Source: Halictus rubicundus (Eukaryota; Arthropoda; Insecta; Hymenoptera; Halictidae). Taken from it: a stretch of 64,000 nucleotides of DNA. Below are positions 13,890-27,359 of this stretch, one piece after another; position 1 is the first letter of the stretch; every line of letters begins with the position of its first letter. A program made the translations under genes and the position numbers. The stretch covers positions 3,446,501 through 3,510,500 of the forward strand of contig NC_135165.1 of the NCBI RefSeq assembly GCF_050948215.1, written 5' to 3'. The notes under the pieces are model-generated. The model did not search any database. It was given only the letters and a program-made list of their open reading frames with translations, and was not told the DNA's origin.

Positions 13890-14150
13890 AACATACTTTC
13901 CACATTGAAAGAAAGATGCACAGGCAATGTACATGAATTGCATAAATTTGTTCAGATAAAACTGAAGAAACGTAACATACTTTCCACTCTGCACGAATGG
14001 GAAGAAAGGTGGACAGGCAATTTACATAAATTACATAAATTTGTTCAGATAAAACTGATGAAGTGCAACGTACTTTCTGCTCCGCGTGAATTAAAAGAGA
14101 GGTGCACGGTTAATTTACATGAATTATCATACGTGGAACCGTTCGAATGA
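13890..14150 (+). repeat. Three direct repeats of 84-93 bp, open in one frame
   Basis: Copies run 13890-13973, 13974-14066 and 14067 to about 14130, each opening AACATACTTTC or a close variant, with the shared core AAATTTGTTCAGATAAAACT. The first copy lacks 9 bp relative to the other two. Translated from ATG 13875, the copies read NILSTL..ER.TGN.HELHKFVQIKL and form a stop-free 91-codon frame. No family is recognised and there is no evidence that it is expressed. Confidence 0.85.
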
Positions 14151-17100
14151 AACTCAAGAAGTATCGCACTTCTATTGTGTGACTAATTTCTCCCTCTGTA
14201 CAATGGTAATGATAATACCAAAATTCATAGATATTTTACGGATAAAAACGTGAAATTTTATTTGAAAAAGGGACACGTGGAATTTCAAGAGGAACATTTC
14301 CGCATGCAATGAGGATTGCGCACGCTTCGCATGATTTTGTAAGAATTTATCGAGGGATCGAACGACGCAGGAAATAAAATGCAAGCGTCAGAAACAACAG
14401 AGCGGTCTCGACGAGTGATGTTGGATATTGTGCACGCACACACGCTCGGCGGAATAATGAAATTATTTCGTTGCTTCGATGCAGACCGAAACGCCACATG
14501 AACTCCGACAGTGTTAACCGACGTGTGTGATATATAGAACTTGCTATTCATATGCGATCTTATTGGAAATGCTGAAGGAATTATAAGATTATCTCTGCCT
14601 CGGTGGAGTTTAACGTACGGTACCTACATCAGTAAACGCATTCCTCCGAGTACATGCTACCCGTACATATGCATTCGCAATAGCTTATATGCATCTCCAT
14701 GTCGTTTCGATGTCGTCCTAGTAGCGACGCGCAAATACGTACAGTCGGTCGAAAAAACATTCCCGCTGCGAAGTTGACACTTTCATGCTGAAATAAACAT
14801 TGCGCACGCAACAAAGTGTATAGAAAAAACAACTCGAAAATGTCGAGTAAAAGTTTTTCCAGGGAGACTTCGTTTTCGGGAAAGTTGATTCTGAAATTCA
14901 CGAAGTAGAATCGGCTGGCCACGCACAGACAGAAATATACCTACATTTCTTTGAAAAAACATAGTAATTAGCTTATACGACTTGCGATTAGCCTGCCGCT
15001 TTACGAATGAAATCAGACAAGCAGTAGGTGACCTTGAATCACTTTGAACGGCCTTGAAGCACCAATATATTTGGGTCGATAAATTCACCAGGGAGAGGAC
15101 TACAAGCCTAGCTAAATGAAAACATGCAGTTTCCTCTGAAAAGGAAGACGAAGGTCACCTTGAGACTTTTGAAGGTGACTTCACGTAAACAAACCTGATG
15201 CAGGGCGTCAGTTTGAAACGAAGCGAGCTCGAAATACAATTGGAAACGTGCAGTCTAGTCGATAATTGGGTGGTTAAATGAGAACGAGACACCCCGTGCG
15301 CCAGGCATAATAAATTCAGAATTGAACGAGGCAAGGAAAGCAACACAGCGACAGATGGAACGAGAGTTCCGTGACTGTGGCTGTTAGATCGTTCCGCGAA
15401 CATAATGTCGAATACTAAGTTTTCGCCGGTCGCATAAATAATGCAGTTCGCGCCGACTCGTGGCTCGGTCTGGCGGCGCGGGTCCACAAAAATGTAACGG
15501 GTAAGACAAATAAATTTCCACCGGATACAACTTATAATAAAGTCGCCGGCGGTGTTAACGCGCGATTGTCTGAAACGGCAAGGCGAAAGAAAGCGAGCGA
15601 AACGGTATTAACGCGGAAATCCTATAAAATGAGAAACGAACAACAGTAATTAAAACGAAAATTTCCGAGCCGGTTTCTACGAAATTACGCGCACCCCGAG
15701 TCAACTGGGAAAAAAAGAAACTAATAGAAACATACTTTACTATTTTATTCTAAGGGAACGGGAGAAACAGTGTCGCGCGCGACGGCAAATCGACGATAAT
15801 GAGGCGGAAAGCTTCGCGGAACGTGTCTATGAAACGTACGATCACAACTTTCTCATTAATTCTTCTCATTAAAAATAATTTCCCGTAAGAAACACGCGAG
15901 GCGCCGACGCCGATGCAATTTCGTGGAACTCCACTGGCTCGAATTTACGCGAAAATACTTCGAACGTCCCCGCATCTCTTTGCGACAAAGTGCATATTCA
16001 TATTCTACGAACCTAATTAATCTTTGTAATGGTACGAGCAATGTTTTTGAAGCCTCCCGGTGAACATTTTAGAAAACTGTTTTTCGTAGAATTTGCCGGA
16101 AAGGGGTGCACTCTGTGACCATCAACGCGAGAGAATTTGTAAAAAATATTTTTATGTGTGTTTATGCTGTGCAGTTTGAACGGAATATCGAAAATAAATA
16201 AAGAGTGTTTATTAAACTGCGAGTTTTTGATGTTCTGAAGCTCGGAATGGAAAAATATTTAGCAGGGTCCGGTGTTGTTTCTACCTTTATCCGAATGGGA
16301 CAAAATCTCTATGGCAGTGAACAAAAAAAACTGAAAATGCTATTTTCGCAAAATTAACTCGCCCGATGGTCTCGTAACTAGCGAAACAAACGGCAGTGAA
16401 AATAGAATAGAATTTCAAAGTTCCTGCGAGAATTATTTTCGAATGATTCGCGTTCCGCGCGGCGACGGCTTTTGGCGAAGGCTGTACGCATGCAAAAATA
16501 GATAAAGCGGAGAGCCGACGAGCTAGTCCTCGGTTAAGTCGTAGTTAACCGAGCTAAGAAAGGGTGACATATATTCATCCCTACGCGCGTTGAAAGTAAG
16601 TCTCATGCATGGATTAAACGCACCGTGGAAAGGGTGGCTAGGAAAAAGAGGAAAGAGTGGGAGATTAATTTATCATGCTCTCGTAGAAATTAAACATGCC
16701 GTGCAGATAGCGGCACTGATACATGGCCTCGGGCAACATATTTTTATAAATAGAAGATCCATTGATTTGTTAAAGCGCCACGGTATTCCAGCGACGCCGG
16801 CAATTTAGAAAAATATGCAACCAGCGGCCAATTATCGTTCATTCGGGTACAACGGTAGAAAATATATTGGCGAGAGGGGTGCAACGGCGAAAATACGAGC
16901 TGCGCGTCTCGCTAATTTAATACTTACGGTTAATTGTTCGATGGATCAGATGAATGAGTCACCTCACGGACCGCCACAACCCTTTCGCTATTTTTACGAG
17001 TATTGGTTTTCTTCGGGCACATTGATGGATACGTTTCAAGTTATTTCAGGTGTAAACAGGTGACCCATTTTAATCTGCGAATGCCTGCCACCTCGGAAAC

Positions 17101-17161
17101 AAAACGGCAAATTGGCGAATTCGATTTTCACGGCGAAAAAGAAATGGTCACGAGTGGTTAA

Positions 17162-17225
17162 CCCTTCGCATTCGAATGATCACTCTAAGTCGTCGCTAGA
17201 ACTTTCCGTTATTTTAAAAAACGTC
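17162..17225 (+). mobile_element. Solo left end of a piggyBac-type MITE
   Basis: TTAA (17158-17161) is followed by CCCTTCGCATTCGAATGA and then TCACTC..GTCGTCGCTAGAACTT. This aligns with the first roughly 60 bp of the copies at 61034 and 62582. The matching right end was not found, so it appears to be a truncated relic. Confidence 0.65.
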
Positions 17226-20200
17226 TACAGGGCTCTGTTCGTATTCCAAGAAATTGTTGAAAAATTTATCTGCTGCAAGTAGCAGTAGCAGGAATGAACT
17301 TCAGAAATTGGAAGTCGGTTTTTTAATCGTAGAAATAGATATACGATTCGCTGATCTTGATTAATTATTTTCTTTATTTCATTCACCGTATTCTCTTCCA
17401 GATTAAAGAACAACTTGCTAGAACTTTCCTCCATGTTCATCCGAGAACTGTATCCATTTTCCCAGGGGAGAAAATCGCGTTGTGCAGGCGTGGAAAATAG
17501 GTTATTAAAGACATATCGCTGCCAAGTGCTTAATAGGAAGGAGGAGGCTCCTCCATTATTTTTTCATAACGATCCTCGCTTTCATTTATGCGAGAGGACC
17601 GTCTGAATAACTCTTCAAGAATGTGTACTGGTTCCGAAGTGCATTTTCAGAACAATTTTTGCCCCCTTTTCCCCGAAAAATCTAATAAACCTGCACACTT
17701 CAATTTTTTGTCTCTCTCTCTCTCTCTATCCATTTTGAACTGTTGTGACTTTTTGTAAATTCCGGAAAAATGTCATGAACGTTTAGAGGTAGACAAAAAC
17801 AAATACAAAAACTTCCTAAATTAATCTAGGCTTTTAAAACACAGGGAAATCAGCGAACAATAAATTCTCGGCTAAATGAGAGCCCGAGGTTCCGAAAATT
17901 CGATTAATAATCGATTTTTACACAATGCGTGTAGTCCACCCGCTTTACCGATCGTCAATAGTGACTGACGTATTGTAGACTGACAACGTCGTTCGCGCTG
18001 TCATCCGTCACTCTCGAGTCACGAGCAGCGGACCGCATAGCAACAACTATACCGCCGCCTGCACACTATAATGCAATCTCTTAGACGCGTCGAAGAAATC
18101 AGGCCGGAATAACGTACAATAATTTAAAAAACTGTACAGAACCGTAGGAGAATGTTTAAAACGATCTCGCCCCATTATTTCGCGTATAAATGTGAAATAA
18201 TTCCAGAAACATATCCTATTGTCAACGTTGATACGAATATTATGTGTTTATCAGTACGAAAGCTAATAAGGTCGGTAAATCAAGAGGAACGAAATTTCCC
18301 GATGAAAATCAGTAATCATGGATCGATTGTGTGTAGTAATGTGCACATCCGAGTATCGAAGTGTGCCGATTATTTGTTTCTAGCCATAGCAGAATTTTGC
18401 TTCCGACCAACGTTGTGTGTTCGACGCAAAGATCCATTGTTAGCATCGACTGTATTAATACAAAGGATTTAGATCCGCAGCGAAATCGTGGTACGTCGAA
18501 CAACATTTCGATAACGAGTTCATCTAGCATGGGTCCAATTTCCCTTCCCTCTTTACCGATTCAACACGGGATCCCATTGTCGGACGCAACGTCCGACGCA
18601 ACTCGTTATTGCGGCAACCAAAGCATCGAAACCTAACTTATCAGACTTATTGGACGTATATTGCTGCCTGAATCTGCAATGTGCTTTCGTGGGAAATGGC
18701 GGTTCATCAACAAGACGCGAGCCCGGTATGTAGCACATACGGCATTTCTGAATGGATATGTCCTAGATCTGCGAAATTAGTCTGCATTTCTACGATCGCC
18801 GGCGAAATCAACTCCTTGTTTTCACGCCAGCTCACATGTACCGACTAATTTCGTCGAGTCTCGGGATTAATTAGCACAATGCTGATCCGATGCGCTAATC
18901 GTGCTTCGGATTCACAAAAATTCCAATTCCAAAGGTTTACACGTCACGCCACACGGCGGAGAAACGTGTGAAAGGTCGCGTGAAAATAAATAGAGCGTGC
19001 TCAAAACTCACAAAGATCGATAAAAACGCACTTGAAAAAATCATGTAACACGTAAGACGTGTCGCGAACGTTTCAAAATTATTTTTGTAGGAAACCTGCT
19101 TCTTGAACCATTTTTCGCAGATTTTTAAATGAAACTAATGAGCATTTTAAGTTCTGTCTTCGCAGCTGCATCTTTTCAATCTCCGAGGATTATAGATACA
19201 GTTTTGCACGTATAAATAATGCCCCGGATTTGGTAATAATTTTCTAAAGAATAAATCTTTTCGACGTCGAGGTACGTATAAAAATAACAAAAGAGAAAAA
19301 GCTGAAAAAAATATATAACCGGAAAGCTTAATTATATCAGAATTTAATTTGTTGCTCGGAGGACGTGCTTCGAGTGAAATGCATTTATTTTTTACAATTG
19401 CCAGTACGTAAATGCACATAACGGACGAATATCAAATGAAATGAAATGAAGTGAAATGAGATTTTCTAGAAAACTTCAACGTGTTCGATTCTTAACAGCG
19501 TTTAGTTGATAGCGATACTTGAACCCTTTAACGCCTCCGGTAACATTCATGCGCCAGTGATACAAATATCTGCATTGTGTTAAGACATTTGTAATTCTGA
19601 ATGCTCCCGGACCATTCTACTGCATTCATAGTAGACCTATATTGCAAACAGAAGCTGTGCCAACTTCATTGCAGTGAATTACAAAAATCAATAAACTGAA
19701 GCGAGGGACAGCAACTCTTTTCTGATATGCACTCCCTGACCACAGAGGGCGGGCTAATTTCGAAAACTAACGATTCACAATTTAACTCCTGCAATTCTTA
19801 ATATTTAATTTCTTTTCAAATTCAAACACATTTCATTTCGCCTGACGGTCTAAATATGCGTACAATAATTTGTGTTACTTCAAAATAAATGTAAAATGGT
19901 CGCTACTGCAGTAGCTGTGGTAGAATAATAATACTCCTAGTCGAACGTTTAGGTTACTAATACACGAGACTGATTTTCTTCCTGGCCACCTCCTTCGCAT
20001 AACGTGATTGTTACCACGTTTTAAACTAAGTCTTAACAAGGTGCAAATTGAAATCTTGCATAAACCACGCGAATAATTTACGGATGAGACGTTACCGGGG
20101 ACACGAATGGTTGCTTGGCATAAATCGTTTGTTAATGGAGGCCAATACGATCAAAACACAATGCATCAAGTCAAGCGTCACGAGAAACCCCATTCAAGCC

Positions 20201-21095
20201 ATTGGGGAGCTGATTGAGCGGTCGTTCGAGCACAAGGGAAATTTTCAAAATTAGATTCGACTATTCTCGAACAACCCCCTTCACAGTTCGAGTTTTATCA
20301 TACTTAATTTCATATATTCATCGAACACGCGTGCCATTGAATAGGAATCGTCTGATCACGACCCACCTTTTCTACTGACGCCGTAATCTCTAGAATTTGA
20401 CGGATTTTCTCGAAAACGGAGCGTCAAAAATTTTTACTCTACATTTTCGACTTCTATTTTCACGTAGAATCACTATAACACCTTCTCGGTGGTGCTATCC
20501 TGTATATATTCAGGTACGGGCTCTATAAATTCAGCAATCTTCCCTGAAATCCAAACTCTACGGAAATTCTGTTAGTCAACGGATTGCGATCCGGAGAAGC
20601 GATCGCGCAATAAACCAGGAGAGAGTATCATACCGAACCATGACCGATCCAACCGGGCAATCCGACCGCGAATCGTGTGATCGTTTCGCGCCGGTTCGCG
20701 TTAAATCATTACGCGACGAACGTTTTCATTCCGTCGCGTCGGCGGCCGTGGAATAACGAAGAAATCGGGGGACGCCGGGATTTATAGTCCGGCCGCAGTT
20801 AACGGTTAACGAGGTGAGCATCGACGATACCGATCGTGGACCGGTTTCGGTTATCCCCGCGAATCGTTCTTTCTCGCCACGGGGTACCGACATGCAGGCG
20901 GAGGCGTCCGATACCCATGTAACAATTAGAATTGCGGGTGAGTTTGGGGTTGACCGCGACAAAGCGTGCACCGGCGAAGTATTGAGCCGTGTATTTCACG
21001 GTTCCCCCGGCCTCCCTCTTGTCTCTCAGCTTCTCTGCCATTCAGTCACACACGCACGACTAACCATCCCACGTACACACAGCCCATCACGGGAG

Positions 21096-21164
21096 AACAG
21101 AACGGAACGGAACGGAACGGAACGGAACAGCAACGAGGGAACAGAACAGAACAGAACGGAACAG
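21096..21164. repeat. GGAAC pentamer repeat
   Basis: Two blocks of the pentamer (GGAAC and AGAAC) separated by a short CAACGAGG interruption. A shorter array of the same pentamer is at 35956-35985. Confidence 0.95.
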
Positions 21165-22244
21165 CCATAGCGCAGGACACAGGCTCTCGATTGCAAGGCC
21201 GGCACGGCACCCCTTGCCTGCTCTTTCCAGAACAGAGAGTTTGTACAGGCATAGTTATATCTATGTTCCGTCGATCGTACGGTTCGGCCGTCGCTGATCT
21301 ACACCCACATACCTGAAACCAATACCGGTTCCCGAAACGTGGAACGATTTTACCCGTCCCTACCCTTCTCTCTCGGGCCGCCGCCGCCACACCGCCGCCG
21401 GCAGATTGGCCACGGTTCTGTTTCGCGCTTCGAATACACGAAACACTCGAACGCTTTGCTACCGAAGGATCCCGGCAAACGCCACTCTACGTGATTGTTG
21501 ATTGAACCATTTCGATTGAATTTATGCCTCTTCGAACCGTTTTGCCGAGGATACGCGTAAGGTTTAGCCAGCCCCGGGTTAACGGATGTCCTGCGTGCAC
21601 ACCCCGCACCCCCCGCAACCCTTTCATTTCGCTCTCGTTTCGTCTCTTCTATTCCGTTGTAGTCCGTTTCTGTTCTAGTCCGTCCCCCGGTGCCCGTGTT
21701 TCGACAACCATCGCGCGTTTCATGGGTTTCAACGACAGCGCCGTTTGATGGAGAGCGGCTTTTTCCCGCGAATCAATCCGGCGATGGGTAACGCGGTTTC
21801 ATTTTCGAAAATTACTCTCGCGAATCCACTACCGAGCGCGTTTTCCGGCCTCGCTCGCCCCGAATCTCGGCTAAAAATTATTCGCCGAACCTGCGAGACT
21901 GCGGACTCGCGAAACGTGCGCAATCCGATCGCGAACTTCTCGTCTGTAACCAGTTTTTACAGCTTCTGCAATATTTAGTGTTACGGGATTTCGCGAATCA
22001 CACGTTCCAATTGACCGTCGTGCGATTTTCGAAAACGTTGGACTGCCCCAGAAGTTTGTCTAGCTAACTATTTGACGATTGGTTTTGAAGACTTTGTGCA
22101 AGTGAGTTGCACATTGTCTTGTTAAAGCTAATTGGATTTCATGCTCTGAGTATTGTCGTGCTTGAAAGCAGAATATAAAAACGTCTCTGAAAAATGTATC
22201 TATTTTAAAATTTTTCGTATTCTTAAATTCTTAAGTTTTCTTAA

Positions 22245-22486
22245 CCCTTAGCACTCGAATGGTGACAGTAAAAAAAAATTTTTTAAATTGCTGTATCATT
22301 ATTCAAAATATGTTTTGCATTATTGAATGTATTTGTATTCAATAAATTACCAAACACTTCAGTATTGTGCGAGTAAATTGCATCATTTTCGTATGGATAA
22401 CATGAAAACAAATGTATGGAAGGGAAATATTCTGGGTCGGAAGAAATGTTTCGTTTTGGAGGTAAAATAGCTTCGAGTGCAAAGGG
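22245..22486 (+). mobile_element. piggyBac-type MITE, subfamily B, perfect TTAA duplication
   Basis: The element is 242 bp between intact TTAA copies (22241-22244 and 22487-22490). The left end is CCCTTAGCACTCGAATGG and the right end in reverse complement is CCCTTTGCACTCGAAGC. The interior (for example TGCGAGTAAATTGCA followed by TCATTTTCGTATGG, and GGAAGGGAAATATTCT) is shared with the copy at 62582. The subterminal hairpin seen in the other copies is broken here: after AATGGTG the matching arm is replaced by an A/T run. Confidence 0.92.
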
Positions 22487-22710
22487 TTAACTGTCCCGCT
22501 GTCTTAAATTTCACCTACTCGTTTGCTGACAAATGCATAAAATCCTGCGTCAATGCGAGGAACGAGAACGGAAATAATTTTCGGTGAAACCTGACCGAAA
22601 TGCAACGTTCCAGAGAATCTTTGAAGCGGGGGGTCCCCATGATCGATGGCAATAATATAAATCGGCGCACGATCGTATATCAAAAATTACCTTATATACG
22701 TGCGACCACC

Positions 22711-22735
22711 TACATATATATATATATGTATATAC
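22711..22735. repeat. AT microsatellite
   Basis: TATATA-type run with a single G interruption. Confidence 0.85.
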
Positions 22736-24342
22736 GGGAAAACGTTCTGCATGAAACCGCACTCCATGCCACTTAACTTATAACCCATTCCAGTAGGACG
22801 CTCCATTTGCCAACGTTCCTTCCAGAGCAGTCGACATTGATTTTTGATAAGTCAATCGTTTCCTTTCCCATTTTACCAAGGCCGCGCCATTTCTCACGAA
22901 AGAATATTCTTGCTCCCGGTACAATCTTAAGTGTACGAATCGATTTTCCGAGAAAAATAACGGAACGTAAATCACGGGCACGTTAACTGTTGGTTTCTGG
23001 CAAATTTGTCATGAATTCTTTCCTTTTTTCATTTTTTTCTTTTTTTTTTTTTGTATTCGTTCGACAGCCTCTCCCCGTGTAGAATAACGACTCGCATCGT
23101 ACCATTTCGAAATCGAGGGTTCGTGAGAAACATACGAACGACTATGTGAAACCATGGCTTAGCCTCTCAGGACTCGCGATTACATCTTTCGCGGGAAGAT
23201 TAATTTCGTGGTTGTTCTACTAGTGTATTTATAACAGCTGACAAAAGTGTTCAGGAAACAATAAAATACCAAAAATTTACCACTAAGGATTCTATGTATA
23301 TTCTATTCTGCAAAAGAGTCTCTGAATCAAGAGTCTCCGTGAGATTTCTCATAGATTCTTTTTGCTTGCAGAATTACGTAAATTAGTTATTCATATAACT
23401 GACTGAATCGCTTTCAGAATTGCCTAAAATTGAAACATTTGGGATAGAAAATGAAACACGAATTTAGGTCGAAGTCCAGCATTGTTTGAAACGATTTAAA
23501 CGGCGAGGTTCAGATTTGCGTTGCAACATTGGCAGAATGTTTGGCAGAGGTTGCTGCAAGAAATAGTCAATCGTTAACAGACACGTTAACCAAATCCTAT
23601 TTGGTAACTCGAGTAAGGAAGTAACCGATCGAAACTCAATTTACTCGGAAACAAAGCGGGGCCGCGTCGTTTGATTTTATTGTTTCAACCTATTTCATAG
23701 CATCGCCGCTTTCCATTTCGTTTACGGAAATCATCGTGAGTGAATCGGTGATCACGACTGACGTCTTACTGAAAATGTTAAATAGCATTGTACGGCAGCG
23801 TTCGACCGCAGCCCGACGAGATTGTCCTAATCAATTCTCTTTCGCAACAAAATTCAATCGGCAGCGGTGCCATTACGATTTGGCGAGCGCGCGGAGGGTG
23901 CGGGGGAGGGGAGGGGAGCGGCGAAGAATAACTGAAATCTTAATCTTCGGTAGGTCCTAGCGAAAGAGGAGCCAGCGGATTCCTCTTTTCCCACCGAGCT
24001 CGATCTCTCCGGAGGTCTCATATAAAGGAGGATGAATTGAAAGTCTGTTCTCCTGGCCGGTCCATTTTTCCTTGCGGACTCGGATTAAAAATCTATTATT
24101 TATGCACCCGCCGTTTGCCAACGTTTTCACCTTCGAATAGCTGGTTCCTTCCCGAAAATTGTTCACCGGTTACGGGTCTCGCATATTTATAGCCCCGGCC
24201 GCGAAACCTTATCCGAGGCGTTTTGAAAACGTGTCTTCCTGGTATAAAAGGTAAGCACTTCCCTAACTCACCGGTTACCGGGTTCCCAACCTTTTCCGCG
24301 CTTGCATCCGTCCGAAAAGAAATTCACCCCTTTCATTATTGA

Positions 24343-24356
24343 CCCCCCCCCCCCCC
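24343..24356. repeat. C14 homopolymer
   Basis: Fourteen consecutive C; length should be regarded as uncertain in any assembly. Confidence 0.85.
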
Positions 24357-25199
24357 AACAATCCGGACAAGGAAACGAGTTTCGCCCTGCCCGAAAGACA
24401 CGAACGTTTAACGAGCAGCTCGCACGAAGTATTCCGACGGAATTAGGAAGCGGCCTATTGAAACATTGCGGAAGTATAATTATCACTGATACCGGTTCGA
24501 ACGGCGAACCTAATTGCAACTCCCGTTCATCCCGAACCCCCCTGTTATTTTCCGCGGCCGTGTCCGTCTCTAATTGCCGACAATTGATTGTACAATAATA
24601 GAGTAATTGCTGAAATCCATTTCTTCCTAACCGCGCCCCCTTGCCGAACTATTTTTCCAACATTCTTGCACTTTTTGCACGGTTTTGGACAGACTTTTAC
24701 TAACCATTGACAAATTAGAATCATTTTCAAGATTTATAGGTCACTACCTTTTTTCGTTGACTAATGCATACAAAAATGGAGGGTTTAGTTGAAGAACGTG
24801 GAAGCGACCTTGAAGTCTCCGAAACTCCTCCATCTAGTAACAAATATTAACACTTTAACGACCGCTCACATAACATGTGTGTGATGCTACCGTCGAAGGT
24901 TGTTGGCCAGAACCGCACTCTTTGCGTGATAATTTATGAATGTAAACAAGTGTGGATATTGCTATTGGCTTCGTATTTCGTCGCCACGTCTTCGATTTTA
25001 GGAAATGATTGCCTATTTTTAATTTTCAATTAATTCTTCAAAAATACTGCCGGCCCCTGGCGACGTTTGACTGCGTCGTTAAATGATGCAGTCCTGTTCA
25101 AGTTGAATAGCTCGGGTTAATAGAGACGTTTGATTGCACGTGAAATTATTTTTTGACACTGAAAAAGAGTGGTTCGGTTTATCGATGTTCTCGGGCCGG

Positions 25200-26320
25200 T
25201 TGCAGTGGCCGTAGCCGTTGTCCGTGTAATAATAGGGGTGTCAACAGTGGCAGCGCGAGGTGCCCGTAGTATTCGGAAGTGTTGGACTGGAATTCATGGT
25301 TAGTGACGTGTGACCGAGCGTAAGAGTCGCTTATTGGCCGCCGCTAATGCCTGTATCCCTACAGCTAAGAGAGTTCGGCCAGCCCCGTCGGAGTTATCAG
25401 CTCTGGCGAGAGCAAAGTTGCGAAACTTGACGAACCTTCGCCGCCCGGTTGCCAGGCTGTGTAGAACCGTGATCGGTTCAAGTGCGAATCAGCGCCGCTT
25501 TCCTTGGGCTTCCTCCCCGCGTATCGCGTCGTTCTACCATCCATCGCATCGCGAGGCTCCGTTGCATCCCCGGTTGCAACGACGGCGTGCAAGCCGTCTC
25601 ACACCACCGTCCCGGTTAACTATTTGGACGATGTCGAAACAACCTGACGAAATTCCCTGGCGGGCTCTTCGGTCTCGCGCCTTCCTCGACGCGACGAGCT
25701 CTCTCGAGCGACCGGTTCTTCAGGGTCCTCGCGGACAAGAGCGTGCAACGATGCCGGGCAGAGGAGCAACGGAGAAGGGAGACGACAGAGGGGCACACGA
25801 ACAAAGAGGAAAAAATAAAGGGAGCACGGGAGGAAACGGGCGGTGAGGAGAGGAGACACCCAAGCGGTGGTCGGAGGACGCGCGGCTAAAACTAGCCTCA
25901 CCCCCTTCACCCTCCTCGGTGGCTCTCCCCGCGGTTCGAATGAGTTCCGCTCTTCTTCCTTCCGGTCGACAAATTGAAATCGTCAGACCGGGAAAACTCC
26001 ACCGAAATCCAGGTTCGTGAGGGAGGCGCCAGCCGGCGCGGCGGGAGCGCAAGAAGAATCGTGTGAACGAGCGAAGAATACGGGAAGAAGACGCGTGCAC
26101 GCGACAGAGAGGCCGCCGCGCCGGCCAGGGATCGATCCGGCCGGGATACCACGAGGAAGACGAACCGAACAGATAACGGCGGCAACGAGATAAATTTCGA
26201 TGATCGAGAGGAAGAGACCCCCTCCTCTGCCCCGCGAACAGGCACGGAGGGGTTCGAAATTTAGTCCCAACGTGATCGTAACAGGGGACGGTTCCCTTGC
26301 CGGACGATATTTCACCCTGT
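25200..26320. other. GC- and CpG-rich island, no recognised gene
   Basis: A little over 1 kb is notably CpG-rich relative to its surroundings. The longest frame is 178 codons (25310-25846, plus strand), Arg/Ala/Pro rich and of no family I recognise; overlapping minus-strand frames of about 110-126 codons are equally open, as expected of GC-rich DNA. It could be a promoter or first-exon region, but no TATA or initiator context singles out a start. Confidence 0.4.
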
Positions 26321-27359
26321 AATTATCTTAGCGTGCAACGCGATAGTGCGAAGCGCGGCTGCCGGTATTAATGCCCGCTGATATTGTACCAATAATGTCC
26401 TAATGTCTCCTGCCGAGAGACCCGAGTAATAGACAGCTCGAATGCACTGCTCCCGACGACCATACCTAAGATATTCGACAGAGTGGATTACGACCTTCCA
26501 CCTTCCTGCGCCTCTCTAGCCACTCGCTGCGACGATGGACGGCGCGAAGTATGGTTGCCGGACCTTCCGAACCTAATGTTATGACTCGACTGGAAGACCT
26601 GCTGGATTCTTCGTTTCCCCGCTGACTTGTTGCTTTCGCTTGAATCGCCTGTAATCGTCCGATTCCCGCCAGTAAAATATTAATATTCCTTTTTTCTGGT
26701 TGTTTTTATTGTTCGTGCCTCGTTTGCAGCCCCGAGATGTTTGTCGCCCCGGAAGAAGAAACGTAGCCTCGATATTTTAGAAAACCGGATCGAACACAGC
26801 GACGTAATGCTTTCAGACAAACATTCAATCGCGACGGTATAGTAAGTCATGATTTAAAGTGTTAAGAACAGCGACATGCGGCGGATTTATAGACGGAACG
26901 TGACTGGCACGATACTTTCGAGATTTAGAATTTCTATGCATCATTCTGTATCGCCAGTGCCGGTTTGTAGAAATGTGCGGAGTTGCAGTCGGCGCACGAT
27001 CAAATCACCGGCGTTTCTTCCGCGCTTTCGAAAAATGTTGGAAATGTTCTTTTAATTGTACGTTATTCAACAAACTACACTTTATACCGTACATACTTTA
27101 TTAGTATTGTAAAGGTGTTTCTCTAAATAACGGCACAATGTTTCCGCGTATCCTGTGTTTGATCCTTATGTAAATAGTATGATACAAGTGTCACATAGTT
27201 GCGACCTGCACGGGCTAGCTGCTTCTACCAGACTGACTAAGAGACTACGGTCTCGACTTTATGACTTACGCCTAAATCCTTATACCTAAGACGCTATGGT
27301 ATCGTTGAATTCCAACAAAAAAATATATGGTTTGCCAAACTAGGGTTAAAATATTCTCC

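Larger units (their letters stand above)
14151..22240. other. Non-coding, mostly unique sequence
   Basis: Contains the solo MITE end at 17162, a short CT tract near 17710 and the GGAAC repeat at 21096. Nothing else could be assigned. Confidence 0.55.

Noticed and set aside
19525..19560. CCCTTTAACGCC motif resembling a piggyBac-type end
   Set aside because: No partner end and no TTAA directly outside (TTGA only).
24847..25090. Possible inverted ends CACTTTAACGACCGC and CATTTAACGACGC suggesting another MITE
   Set aside because: The match needs gaps, is limited to about 12 bp, and there is no flanking target duplication on the right.
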